A DNA stretch of 64,000 bases from Deinandra increscens subsp. villosa (lineage: Eukaryota > Streptophyta > Magnoliopsida > Asterales > Asteraceae), in contig JBCNJP010000006.1 in the NCBI GenBank assembly GCA_039602395.1, positions 44,638,428-44,702,427 on the forward strand. Reading direction: 5' to 3'. The notes beneath the pieces were generated by a model. It had not been told where the DNA came from. It ran no database searches and saw only the letters and a program-made list of their open reading frames with translations. The translations under genes were made by a program, and so were the position numbers. Numbering within the stretch: position 1 is the stretch's first letter; each line of letters starts with the position of its first letter. Positions 41,801 through 53,089 of this stretch are shown one piece after another.

Positions 41801-44800
41801 ATGTCCGATTTTCAAGCATTTGATGTAATGCAATCTTTGATGCAAGCCACGATGCAAAGTATGCTTAACTATGATAATGAAATCAGAATAAGTCAGAAAG
41901 TTTCCAAATTACTTCGATTGGAAGATTATAATAGTTGGGTTAAACAATTCAAAGCGTATATTGGAACGAATGATGTGGATATTTGGTTCTCATATACGGA
42001 TCAATATGTGTATCCAAAAAATGGAAATGGAAGACCAGATTTACAGAAACGTTTGACTTCTGAACAAAAGAAAGCCTATCAAGCTGAACAAAAGGCTTTT
42101 GGTACTTTGACGATGGCATTACCCAAGGAGTTACTACATCAGTTTTCTGCTTACGATACCGCGAAAGATTTATGGGATGTGTTACAGAAAAGATGTAAGG
42201 GTAATGATCAATACAAGAAAAGTTGTCAGAAGGTTTTGAATTAGAATTTGAGAATTTCAAGCATTACCAAAACGAAACCATTCCATGTTTGATTACGCGA
42301 TTTTCACCTTTGATGAGTGAAATGGTCATGGTAAATGTCAAAAAGAAAGATGAAAATTTAAAGGAAAAGTTGTTGGAGGCATTACCTGCAAAATGGGAAA
42401 ATTATGTTATGATGATTACACATGATAAAGAATATCCGGGTTTGTCGTACAATGATTTGCTTGAAAGAATACAAGCTAGGGATATGGAATTGACAGTGAA
42501 CAAGTCAACTCCTGCACAAATTCAAAATCCTGTTGTGTATCATGGAGAAAATGATTCTACCATTCATGATGTGAAGTCTAATATTTTGAATTCCGCACCT
42601 CCTATAGCGTTTGTTATCGGTAAATCTGATAAATCTGATTATTGTTCTGGTTGTACTATTTCAATTTCAAGTTCATCAACAAACACTACCTCATCTGTTA
42701 AAACAACTGAAGATTACATGGCATTGATGTCTGCTTTGGTTTCATCATATTTCGGTGTCATTACTGGTTCTGTAGGTAATGCAGAATTGACTGAAGAAGA
42801 CTATGATCAGACTGATTATGATCATTTTAAAGAGATGGATTTGAATTGGTAGTATGCTTTACATAACAGGAAATAAGAGGTTGAATCAAAATGGAAACAT
42901 TGGACTAGATAAGTCGAAGGTAAAATGCTACAAATGTTCGATGTATGGACATTTTGCTCGTGAATGTCCATAATTAACTGATAATAAGCTTAAATCTGGT
43001 CAACATGTTCATTTGGTTCAAGGTTCAACAAGTCAAGATCAATAAGCATTTGTTTCTATGGATGAAAGAATGGCTAAAATATTTTGGCATCCAAATGAAT
43101 TTACATGGAATGCAGATCATGCATTTAGCAAAAATGCAAATTGTAATTTCAATTTTAGTGAATCTAATACGGATAATGAAGCAATTGCTTTGACGGCTCG
43201 TCATTTAGGTGATAGTACTTTGAGTGATTATGAAATGAATTCCAAAGCAACAACATTTGAAGAAAGTCAAGCAAATGTGCCTGAGAAATCTAAAGAATAA
43301 GATCTTAAATGTTATAAGTGTGTTGGTTTAAACAACAAGAATGCAAGTTTAGAAAGAGGTTGCAAGTTGTTAACTGAAGACATTGTTGTGCTAAAGCAGG
43401 AACTGGAAAGTTTTCAAGAAAAGTATTATTCTTTGAACAATGTTCATGAAAAGTTGATGAAAGAAAGATGATTTATTTGAAGTAAATGAGAAAGTGAAAG
43501 CTGAAGCTAAAGAAGCTGCTGAAGACTTTGAGCCTTTATTTCAGAGAACTTATCCACTTAAACAAAAATATGAAAGAATCAATGATATTGCGGTTGAAGC
43601 TGCTGATAAGGTTATTATACTTCAAGATGAAGTTGAAAAATCAAGAGTTAAACATGTTAATGTTCGGGACAAGAATGAAGTTTTGACAAAGGATATCGAT
43701 ATTTTTATAAGAAGAAATAGGAGAAGGTTCGAAAAGAACTTTTTCCAGAATGTGAAATCAGGAAACGACAAACATATGAATACAATGATTTAAATGATGA
43801 ACTCATTAAGTCTCAAAAGGAGCTTTTTGCTGCTTAACAAAAGATTGCAGAATTGAAATTGGAGATTATTGATTACAGAGACAAGTCAAGAATTGCAATC
43901 TATCGCCAACTTTGTTAAACTATTTGTATCATAAGGATAGAAGTACTGATAGTGCTAAAGAAGGTGATATTCACAAGGTTCCTGCACCAATGGATTTATC
44001 TCAATTTTCTTCTGCGTCTCCTGATCCAAAGGCTGAATTACATGATTATTCTAAGTTTGCAACTCCTGCAAAGAAGAACAAATGTAAATCTGAAAAGAAG
44101 AAAGAGAAGGTTGGTGAAGCTCCTAAAGTTTACATCTGATTCCTCATTGCTGGAGAATGAAGTGGTGTTTGATAAAGTGAAACTGGTAATTCTACTACTA
44201 CTTCATCTGAAGTTGAGACTACAAAGATTTTGGTGCAAGAGAAGAAAATACTAGATATAAAGCTCAATTTTACTCAACGCGCACATCAAACAAGTGCTAA
44301 GCTGGTACTTCTCAAGTTGCATCATCCAAATCTTCTAGTTCTAAAAACAAAGACTAGGATTTGTTTTTCAAGAGAAGCCTGTTCAAGTTCAAGATTCAAA
44401 TAAGAAAGAAAATGTTTTGAAAGTTAAGGATCAAAAGAAATCTCAACCTCCGAAGAAGCAACTTGCTGCTTTCTATTCCAAGAATTCTTATTATCCTGGA
44501 GGTTTGTCATCGGATTACAAAGTTTCTTCGCGGAGTAAAACTTTGAGGTATGATTCTTCTGATGATTTCTTTGATACTTTTGGTCCAGATCATTCATCAT
44601 TTTCTAGAAGTTCGAATTTTTTTTCAAATGATTGTAAGGTTCGTGAAAGAATCTGTTATGCATGTCGTCGACCTGGACATATGGCTGCAAATTGTCCAAC
44701 GACTACATACATCCACAACAATGCAAAATATATGGATAATAATGGTCAAATATTTTATGAACCTTGGTCCCCAAAGGTCAAATCAACTCATAAGCCGTTT

Positions 44801-44866
44801 TGGTCTCGACCAAAGATGCTGGTTGAAAATTTGATAGGTTCTGATTCAAAATTTCATCCTCAATGA
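41801..44866 (+). pseudogene. Sirevirus-type gag B, long form, frameshifted
   Basis: Start MSDFQAFDVMQSLMQATMQS. 41801-42244: N-terminal domain to GNDQYKKSCQKVLN; TAG, frame shift into 42223-42852 with LLEALPAKWENYVMMITHDK and TTEDYMALMSALVSSYFGV. Zinc knuckle 1 (42926-42967): CYKCSMYGHFAREC. Then MDERMAKIFWHPNEFTWNAD (43058-43300), a coiled coil (43320-43790: KQELESFQEKYYSLN, KVIILQDEVEKSRVKH), a Lys-rich piece (43912-44139) and, in 44417-44866, zinc knuckle 2 (44654-44695: CYACRRPGHMAANC) with YIHNNAKYMDNNGQ. Sirevirus Gags are known to be extended by a coiled coil. At least five frame breaks are visible. Confidence 0.85.
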
Positions 44867-45868
44867 TCTGGAAACCAAAGGTTTTTCCAAGGCCAACAAA
44901 GACTATGTGGAAGACCAAAGGTTGTTTCCAAGGCCAACACCGGGTGACCCGACGATCTCGAAGCGGGTCGATCCCAAAGCAACTATGTTTTATTTGGTGT
45001 CAGCGGGTATTTCAGGAAGACCTATAGGTAATTCGAAGATTGCTGATAGTGGAATATCTGGGTTTAACTTAAAATGAATTTCCGAATCAAAATTGTTGTT
45101 TTCAAAATCTACAATGCATGTATGCGTGTTGGTTGATCAAGTTTCTTTTGTTTTTCACTCCGTCTCATTTTGAGGGGGAGTTTGTTTCTTTGAAAAATCC
45201 AAAAATAGTGTGTCGTTTTTGAAATCATAAAAATGAAAATCTAAAAAAGAGTTTGTCCTTTTTAGGGGGAGAAAATTTGTAAAGTACAAAAACATTGAAA
45301 AATACAAAGATATAAAAACATTGAAAAATGAGAAATTGTATCCGATATGATTGGGAAATGATGGTACATTGGATAACGTTATCTGACTCTTGGATACATT
45401 GTTCGATGTGCTAGGTAGGCTCGAAAAATCAGAAAGTATACAATGTGATATACACTAAATCTGATGCTTGACCTAGTGGACAACATTTTGATGCGTATCT
45501 CAAGATATATCAAGAAAAAGATATTTGAAAAGAAATATGAGAAGTCACTGACATGTGTTCATTTTGCAAAGATTTAAACTGTTTTTTATTTTCTTTATTT
45601 TCTACCGACCTGATAGTTGTTCATTTAAGGTTCTAATTTATTTTCTTGGTGTTTCGTATAACTCATCGAACTTTCTCTACATGTACGTGAGTACCAACCT
45701 AATTGTTGTTGAGTTATATAATTTCAACTTGTTTTTTATTTTCTTATTTTGTTAAATCCAAGGCCTTATCTGCGTATCGAAAGATCGACCTTAAGGTAGA
45801 CGATTTAACGTTCTTATTTTATTTTGCATGGAACACAGTTGATTATATCATGAATACAATTACTATGT
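44867..45868 (+). other. 3' noncoding region of element B
   Basis: Starts with the same RVDPKAT/FQEDL-coding remnants as element A (37404), internal polypurine tract GAGGGGGAGTTTGTTT near 45172, then AT-rich sequence colinear with elements A and C. No pol sequence. Confidence 0.8.
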
Positions 45869-45918
45869 GTTAAATCCAAGGCCTTATCTGCGTATCGAAA
45901 GATCGACCTTAAGGTAGA
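45656..45918 (+). other. hairpin module, copy 3, with duplicated third unit
   Basis: Unit 1 is reduced to its right half (45600-45640). Unit 2 at 45656-45719 has arms GTATAACTCA/TGAGTTATAT. Unit 3 at 45751-45809 has arms GTTAAATC/GATTTAAC. A second unit 3 at 45869-45918 repeats the first from GTTAAATCC to AAGGTAGA and lacks its right arm, because the sequence switches there to the leader of element C. Confidence 0.8.
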
Positions 45919-46203
45919 TCGGGTTCGAAGTAACCGCTCCGAAGTTCAAGTTCGAAGCTCCGAAGTTCGAGTTCGGAGTGAGTTCGGTGAGAGTTCAGTC
46001 CAAGCTTGGTGTTCGATCTAAGGTTCGGTTGAGGTTCGGAGAAGTTCGGAGAGTTTTGGAGTGAGTTACAGTTAGGACAGAGTTCGGGAAAGTTCAGAAG
46101 GGTTCGGACTATTGACTGAGGTTCGGAAAGAGTTCGGAGGAGGTTCAGACTTGATATTGCAGTTCGGATAGAGTTCGGCCACCAGAATTCAAAATTTTCA
46201 TCG
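45919..46203 (+). other. leader of element C
   Basis: About eleven GTTCGG words (TTCGGAG, TTCGGTG, TTCGGAA variants) in 270 bases; no LTR or primer-binding site precedes it. Confidence 0.8.
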
Positions 46204-49200
46204 ATGTCAGATTATCAAGCATTTGTTGCGATGCAAAGTGCAATGCAAACCATGTTGAACTTTGATAAAGAAATTGGAACAAGTCAGAAAGTTCCCTAAT
46301 TGTTGAAGTTAGAAGATTATCATAATTGGAAGCAACGATTTTTGGCTTATATATATACGGATGGCATAATTTGTGGATTCCAATCAAGAAGCTTTATCAA
46401 CATCCGACTGATGCGGGAGATTTCAAGCAAGTTCACACCTTCGACATTGTTCATATGAAAGCCTATGAGCTTGAACAAAAAGCTTTCGGTTATCTTACAA
46501 TGGCATTACCAACTGAGTTGTTACATCAATTTAACACATGCAAGAAATCAAAACAATTGTGGAATGCTTTATCAGGAAGATGTGAGGGTAATGATGATTA
46601 CAAAAGGAGTCGGAAGAAAGTCCTGAATAAAGAAGTTGATAATTTTCAACATTATGACAATGAGAACATTACTACTCTTGTTTCAAGGTTTTCACATTTG
46701 ATTAGTGGAATTGAAGGTTTTTGGAATTGAGAAAACTGATGCTGATTTAAAAGAGAAGATTATGGAAGCTTTGCCTGAAATGTGGAAGAATTATGTTTTG
46801 CTGCTCACACATGATACAGAATACTCTACATTGACATTTCACGAGCTCACTGGAAAACTTCATGCTCGGAAAATGGAAATGTTAAATTTTAAGAAGTCAA
46901 CTGCTACTTTGCAGAATCCTGAATTATATCATGGTGAAAATAGTGCAAGCATGAATGCTAAAGTTAAACCAAATCTGAGTTCGGCACCGAGTTTCTGGAA
47001 ATTCTGATAACAATTCATCACGGGGTTGTAGCTTTACTATTCCAAATTCATCAAGCCAGAATGCTTTTTCTACTGAGTCAACAGATGATTATGCCAAAAT
47101 GATTGCTGCTTTGATTTCATCATCGTTTAGCTTGGTTGTCAAGAATGTGGCTGATGCAATAATGACTCGAGATGATCTGGATGCACTTGATGACGATTAA
47201 TTGGATGAATTGGATTTTGCTTGGCAATTTGCTATGGTAAGTCAAAGATCAAAAAGATTTTTCAAGAAACATGGAAGAAATATTTCAACAGGCACATGTT
47301 AACAAGTCTGGTGTCCCTCTATCAAGTAAGCCTGGTTTCTCTTAACAGTTCAGCATGATGCTATTTATGATTGGGGTAAATAGTTTGGATATGATTCATC
47401 AGCGTTGATTGTCACCCATGATCATCAAGAAGATTATAGTTCCGATACAAGATTAGATATAAGTTCAACACCAAGTTCCTATGAATCAACTGAAAATCTG
47501 GAAAGTTTATTAAGAGAAAATGCTTCGTTGTTGAAGAAAATTCAAAGGATTTCTGAAGAATTCACGTTGGTTAGTTCAAATTTGAAGATTTCTAAGGAAC
47601 ATGAGAAGGAGTTGGTTTTGAAGAATGAATGTCTGATTACCGAGGTCAAATTGATAAATGAAGAAAGGGATGAGTTAGTGAAAAAAAATAAGAAATGGAA
47701 AGATGAAGCAGAGGATACTGCTAATGATTTTCAGAATTTGTTTGAAAAATCCAAAATCAAGCTTGATTTGCTTACAAAGGATGCTGAAGAATCTGCTGCT
47801 AAACTTGCAAGTTATCAAGCAGTGATGAAAAAATTTTGGATGAAAAACGGGAGTTAGTAAGTGTAAATAAAGTTCAAACAGCAAATTTGGAAATCCAAAA
47901 GCGAAATGAAGATAAGCTGAAGAAAGAATTGTTTGAAGGCATAGAAAATCTTCGTATGCAAAAGTTTGAAACACACAAAGTTGCCAAAAGATTGATTGCT
48001 ACTAAGAAGGAGTTAGCTGATTCACAACAACAATTTTCTGATCTGAAAATTCAAGTCATCGATGTCAATCGATTGCTGAATAATGTCTCTAATTCTCAAT
48101 TGTTCACAAGTTTTCTGGCTAAGGATGAAAATTTTGAAAAGATGTTTGACAAAACAGCTTCGCCTCCTGCTCAAATCAAAGAAGCATTCAAAGAAGTGAA
48201 GGACCAGGTGGACGATTGTGATTATTCAAAGTTTTCATCATCGGTTCAGAAGAAGAAAAATAAGAAGAATAAAAAGAAGAAAGGAAAGAAGTCTGATATT
48301 CCTTCAGCTCCAAAGTTTGGATCTGGTTCTTCTTTTGCTGACAATGAGAAATCTGCTACTTCAAGTGACAAGATTCGTTCTCAACCTGATTTTGATGCGA
48401 TGATCTTTTGTAAACAAAGGAATCTATATGAAGTCAAAGCTGAATTTTCAAGGTTGGCGAAGGATAAACACCAGAATTCAACTTCTGAGAAAAAGATTTC
48501 AGGAAAGCATGGTGGTTTGGGTTTTAAGGCGAAAAAATGTGAAAGCTGAGGAGGTTCCAGCATCATCTTCCCCAGATTTGAGAAAATTAAAGATGAAACA
48601 GGTGAAGAAGGATGTTTTTAAAGCTGAGAAGGTTCAACTGGAGCGTTTCTACAAGATCAAAGGTTCAGACCAGTTTTTCTCAGACAAAGAGTTTCCCTTT
48701 CATTGTGTCGATGCTCGGAAGATTTCTGAAAGATAAAGTTTCTTCTGATGGTTCTTACTCTCGAAGCCCAACATCTAAATGGGTTCATGATCATCACTGA
48801 CATGTATATAATTCTATCCATGATCAAGCTCGAGATATTCATGTTTGTTGTTCTTCGCAGGTACCTCAAAAGTGGGATAAAACAAAAAGAATATGTTATA
48901 TTTGCCGCCGAATAGGGGATATGGCAAAAGATTGTCCACTGCCTGCTGATTCACCTTAGCAGTTTCACAAGAAACCAGTTTTTGGTAAACCTGCCAAACC
49001 AGTGTTCTTTAATGAATAAGGCAGAGTTTTTGATGAAGTTGAGCCTACATTTTTCTTAAAACAAAAACGTTTTGTTCCTATGTTTAACAAGGTTCAAAAT
49101 GTAGGTTCATCATCACAGTCACCTGTGATAATTTCATCAAGAACTGAATTACCAAAAACACAACAATGGAAACCTAAGGTGGTTTCGAAGCAAAATCAGG

Positions 49201-49247
49201 ACACTGGTCGACCAGAAGCGATCCGCTTTGGGTCATTTTTGGAATAA
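46204..49247 (+). pseudogene. Sirevirus-type gag C, long form, frameshifted
   Basis: Start MSDYQAFVAMQSAMQTMLNF with a stop shortly after (KVP then TAA). 46326-46730: MALPTELLHQFNTCKKSKQL, GNDDYKRSRKKVLNKEVDNF. 46705-47007: EALPEMWKNYVLLLTHDTEY. 47405-47857 and 47836-48549 form a long coiled coil (ENASLLKKIQRISEEFTLVS, KEHEKELVLKNECLITEVK, KKELADSQQQFSDLKIQV) and a Lys-rich tract (KKKNKKNKKKKGKK). Zinc knuckle 2 (48894-48935) reads CYICRRIGDMAKDC, with His replaced by Asp. The end WKPKVVSKQNQDTG is shared with elements A and B. Pol does not follow. Confidence 0.85.
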
Positions 49248-50965
49248 TCAATTTGACCAGTGTGCAGGTACGTCTAGAAGACCTATCGATGATTGAAACG
49301 TTGTTGATGGAGGAGTATTTAACTTAAATTGCATGATAAATTTTCTAACCTGCAACATTTTCTAAAATTCTAAAACTGCAAATTATCCGTGTTGATTGAT
49401 CAATTTTCTTTGCTTATTTTTTTTTTCTCAAAAAGCCATAAATAGAGTTTTGTTTTTGTGTAAAATGAATAATCCAAAAATAGAGTTTTTCATTTTAAGG
49501 GGGAGAATTGTAAGTAAGAGGGAGTAATTGAGAAAAAGCATGTTTTGGGGAGAAAGTGAATACATGCCAAATATATAAGGAAGGTGAATTCATGCACAAT
49601 ATATAAAATTGTGAGAAATTGATCATTGGGAAAGGATGGTACAGTGGCTTACGTATCTGACTCATGAATAGAGTAGATGAAAGAGCCATAACATCATTGC
49701 TTGATGTGCTTGGTAGGCTCGGCAAATCAGAAAGTATTCAGATGTGATATTCACTAAATATTAATGCTTGACCAAGTGGACAACATCTTGATGCATATTT
49801 CATGACACAAAAAGAAAAATAAGTGTGAAAATAGTAATGAGAAGTCACTGTGTATACATGCGTTCATTTTGCAAAGATTTAAACTTGTTTGATTTTCTTT
49901 ATTTTGTCAAACGATCGGACTTTCTCTACGTGTTCACAAGACCGACCTGATTATTGTACGTTTGACGTTCTGCTTTATTTTCTTTGGTGTTTCGTATAAT
50001 TCATCGGACTTTCTCTACTTATACGGGAGTACCGACCTGATTGTTGTTGGGTTAAACAATTTCAACTTGTTTTATTTTTGTTATTTTGTTAAATCTGAGG
50101 CCTTATCTGCGTATCGAAAGATCGACCTTAAGGTAGACTATTTAACGTTCTTATATTTTTGCATGGAACACAGCTGACAATATCATGAAAAATATTTTGC
50201 ATTGTGAAAAACATTTTGCAAGTGCTATCACACAAAAGGAAACAGAAAGAAAAACAGAAAATGTCTGATTATGTCTGATAGTGTGGGGTACACTGGTCAA
50301 AGCAAAATCTAATCAATACCTTAACAAATCCAGATGTTATGAGTATGATCTACCTAAGTTTAAGATGGACAAATTATACCGGCAAGTAGCATGACTAATG
50401 TGTTTCAACTAGTTGAAATTGAAGTGTAGTTCAATGCGTTATGTCCAATATGATCTCATATAGTGATCTTTCTCATACCAAAAAAATAGTGTTTGATTTT
50501 GTATTGCAATTTTATTTCATATCAAGAAAAGCACAAAAAGATTTTCGGTGTGTTTTAGCATAAACTTTGAAAAATCAAAAAGATTTTAGGTTTGTTTTGA
50601 TATAAACTTTCTAAAAGCCAAAAAGATTTTACTTCTACCTTATTTTCGATCTGATCAACACGTGATACAAATTCAATTTATCAAAATCATATCATGGAGT
50701 CTCGAAGAGACGTTTTGCGCCAAGTTATTTAAATGTTTGAGCAGGTTGCAGAAGTGCAAGAGATCACAACTTCAAGTCTTCTGAAGTTGTTGATAAAAGA
50801 CCAGAGATACTCTAAACATTATCAAGTATTCAAGATCAAGTTTCAATCGAGTTGAGGAGGAGTTTGTTCGAAGATTATTTTCATTGGACGAACGAATTCT
50901 ACACTTAAGGGGGAGCTTGTTTGAAGATACAGATTTGATGATGTTGAAGAGATACTGCACACGAC
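49248..50965 (+). other. 3' noncoding region of element C
   Basis: Colinear with element A's region: internal polypurine tract near 49497 (AAGGGGGAGAA), the hairpin module, the perfect small hairpin GTCTC-GAA-GAGAC at 50699-50711 and the final polypurine tract. No ORF with homology. Confidence 0.8.
49906..50146 (+). other. three-hairpin module, copy 4
   Basis: Unit 1, 49906-49966, arms GTCAAACG/CGTTTGAC. Unit 2, 49994-50057, decayed arms GTATAATTCA/TGGGTTAAAC. Unit 3, 50088-50146, arms GTTAAAT/ATTTAAC with inner CCTTA/TAAGG. Confidence 0.75.
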
Positions 50966-50976
50966 GAGGGGGAGTT
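50966..50976 (+). promoter_or_regulatory. polypurine tract of element C
   Basis: GAGGGGGAGTT directly before the LTR. Confidence 0.95.
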
Positions 50977-51325
50977 TGTTGATACCTGATATGTGCGTCG
51001 TGTGAAGTATCAAGCAGAGTTCAAGTTCAAGCCAATTGTCGACTGGCCGAACCTGGTCTGAACCAGGAGTTCGGACTGGCCAACCCGGAGTTTGGACAGG
51101 GTTCTGACCAAGCTGTATTAATAGCGAACTTGTCTTTGTATTCAGTAGTTCTGAGCGTGTGAGATTTTCTTAAGTGTGTGTCTCTTAGAGTGTTCCTCGG
51201 TGTCTGTTTCTAAGTGTTTTACTGATTGTAATTGTTCGTTTGTGATCAATAAAACAATCGGTTAATTACGTTTCAATGTCCGAATAGCTAGATCGAGTAG
51301 ATTATCCGATGCTCACGCATTTTCA
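50977..51325 (+). repeat. 3' LTR of element C
   Basis: 349 bp, TGTTGATACCTGATATG ... GCTCACGCATTTTCA; related to the LTRs at 35926 and 40871 at both ends but different in the middle. Confidence 0.9.
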
Positions 51326-52732
51326 TTAGTGTTTGTGAGCTAAATTGAATAGTGCCCGGGTTGTAAAGTTTGTAACTTTATTTGTGATTTCTGCTATTTT
51401 TAGGTTTTGTGTGTTTTCCGGTTTCGGGTTTGTGTTTTTCGGTGTTTACAGGAACTTCGAAAGGCTCACAATCATGGGGAAGTGTTAGGAAATGTCCCAT
51501 ATGTGTTTTGAGGCCAATTATGCAGGTCATGTGGAAAAATCCGACCATAGGAGCATTGGAGGAAAAAGAGATAGAAAACATTTTGAGCTCCAAACATTAA
51601 TCAAGTCCCTAGAATTTTGCTTTTACGCGTATCGTTTGGAGGGGTGAGTTCCCCAAGCGATACGCATAAAAGGATGGTTTGAGGCCAGCTAATTTTTTGT
51701 CCTAGGCGTATCGCTTGGGATTGCCAGTGGATCTAGGCGATACGCCTAGAGAGGTAAACATGAAATTTTAATTTTAATATTTATTTTATTCTTGTCCACT
51801 AATTTGTTCCGAGCCGGTTACATGTCATATTATGAATCCCTGAAGTTCCAGGTAATCATGTTTCATCTTATTTTATTTTTCTTTTTATTCTTATTGATTT
51901 TTGTTTTTTGTGATTAATCGTGTTTTTGTCGAGTCTTCGTGTTTTGTTTATGTTTGCAGGTTGGATGATATTCACGCATTGACGATTATGAGGATTCAAA
52001 TGGAGGACCTGTGGAACAAGCTCGCCCTTCATTCATCAAAATTAAAATAGGGGGAGTTTGTTCCGTTCTCTTTTCTTTTTAGTTCTATTTTAGTTTGCAA
52101 TTTTTTTTCTTTTTCATGTGCTTATTTTTATTTTACTTTTATTCTCATCTCACATTGGGGACAGTGTGTCGTTTAATTGTGGGGATGCGGAGACTTGTGT
52201 CTTATTTTCATTTTTAGTGTGTTTTTGAAATTTTTTTTTTCCAAAAATCCAAATTTTTTTAAAAATTCAGAAAATTTTCTTGATTATGCTATATAAAATG
52301 GGAAATGATAGTTCAAATGGAAAAAATAAGGATAAATGGCTCAGATATATATTACTTCATTCGTTCATCCATTATTCCATTATTTTTTAGACATTTATAT
52401 ACCAAAATATTAGGGTTGGAAAACCTATACGGTTTAACCTAGGCCTTGATATCTTGAGACATGGTGAGGGTGAAATTGTGATTTTTAAGTGTGGGACCCA
52501 TTAGGTAGAATGATGCCATATAACAAAAAAATAATACTAATTGATGCATTTGGGGCTAAGGATCGGTGGTTGGGTTTAATCGGACCAAAATACCGGTAAT
52601 TGAGCTAGGCTATGCTTAATTGATAATTGAAATCTGAGTTCTAATAATTGATAAGTTAGAAGCTGATGCCCTGGTTATGATTCCACTACGGTATATTTTC
52701 GAGGACGAAAAATGGGTAAGTGTGGGTATGTT
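51326..52732 (+). mobile_element. Tat/Athila-like element, 3' noncoding region
   Basis: No domain is recognisable. The words CACATTGGGGACAGTGTG (52151-52168) and TTGTGGGGATGCGG match the conserved style downstream of Tat/Athila ORFs. A stretch with canonical GT..AG intron borders lies at 51852-51960, between GAAGTTCCAG and GTTGGATGATATTC, and the short open stretch after it ends KLALHSSKLK. Inverted GCGTATCGC/GCGATACGC words at 51625-51666 and 51702-51749. Confidence 0.55.
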
Positions 52733-53089
52733 TGATGTGTTGCAAACACATCTTATATTTCCGTGTATTTTGTATATTATTTGAGTTGGTTATGTGTCTA
52801 AATTGAGTCATTTGATATGTTTTGAGTCATTTTCAGTTGTTAGAGTCCTTTTCATGTCTTTATTATGTTTTTGTAGGTAAATGATGATTTTCCGAGGCCA
52901 CAAGATAATTGGAGAAAAGTGAATAAGAAATACAAGAAAAATCATAAAGTGTTGCTGAAAAACAGGTCTAGGCATATCGCCTAGACCAAGTGAAGCTTTA
53001 GGTGGTACGCGCGAATCATAGAAAGTCAAAGGCGGTGAGTTGGGTTAACGCCCTACTATTACGCGTACAACTTAAAACCCCACAAAAGC
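52733..53089 (+). mobile_element. Tat/Athila-like 3' LTR, left part
   Basis: TGATGTGTTGCAAACACATC after a purine-rich AAATGGGTAAGTGTGGG marks the probable LTR start; cut at 53090 by the minus-strand Tekay LTR. Contains the 21-bp inverted repeat with arms GTCTAGGC/GCCTAGAC at 52966-52986. Confidence 0.5.

Larger units (their letters stand above)
40871..51325 (+). mobile_element. chimera of two gag-only Sirevirus elements (B and C)
   Basis: One 5' LTR (40871-41220, element B), gag B, 3' noncoding region B up to about 45918, then directly leader C, gag C, 3' noncoding region C and one 3' LTR (50977-51325, element C). The two LTRs are clearly different in sequence, and the flanks TACTC (left) and TTAGT (right) do not match, so this is not a single insertion but a recombination or deletion product. 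Neither half has pol. It lies within the Tat/Athila-like element. Confidence 0.85.

Noticed and set aside
40871..51325. Single retrotransposon with duplicated gag
   Set aside because: The two LTRs differ strongly and flanking 5-mers do not match; two elements fused is simpler.
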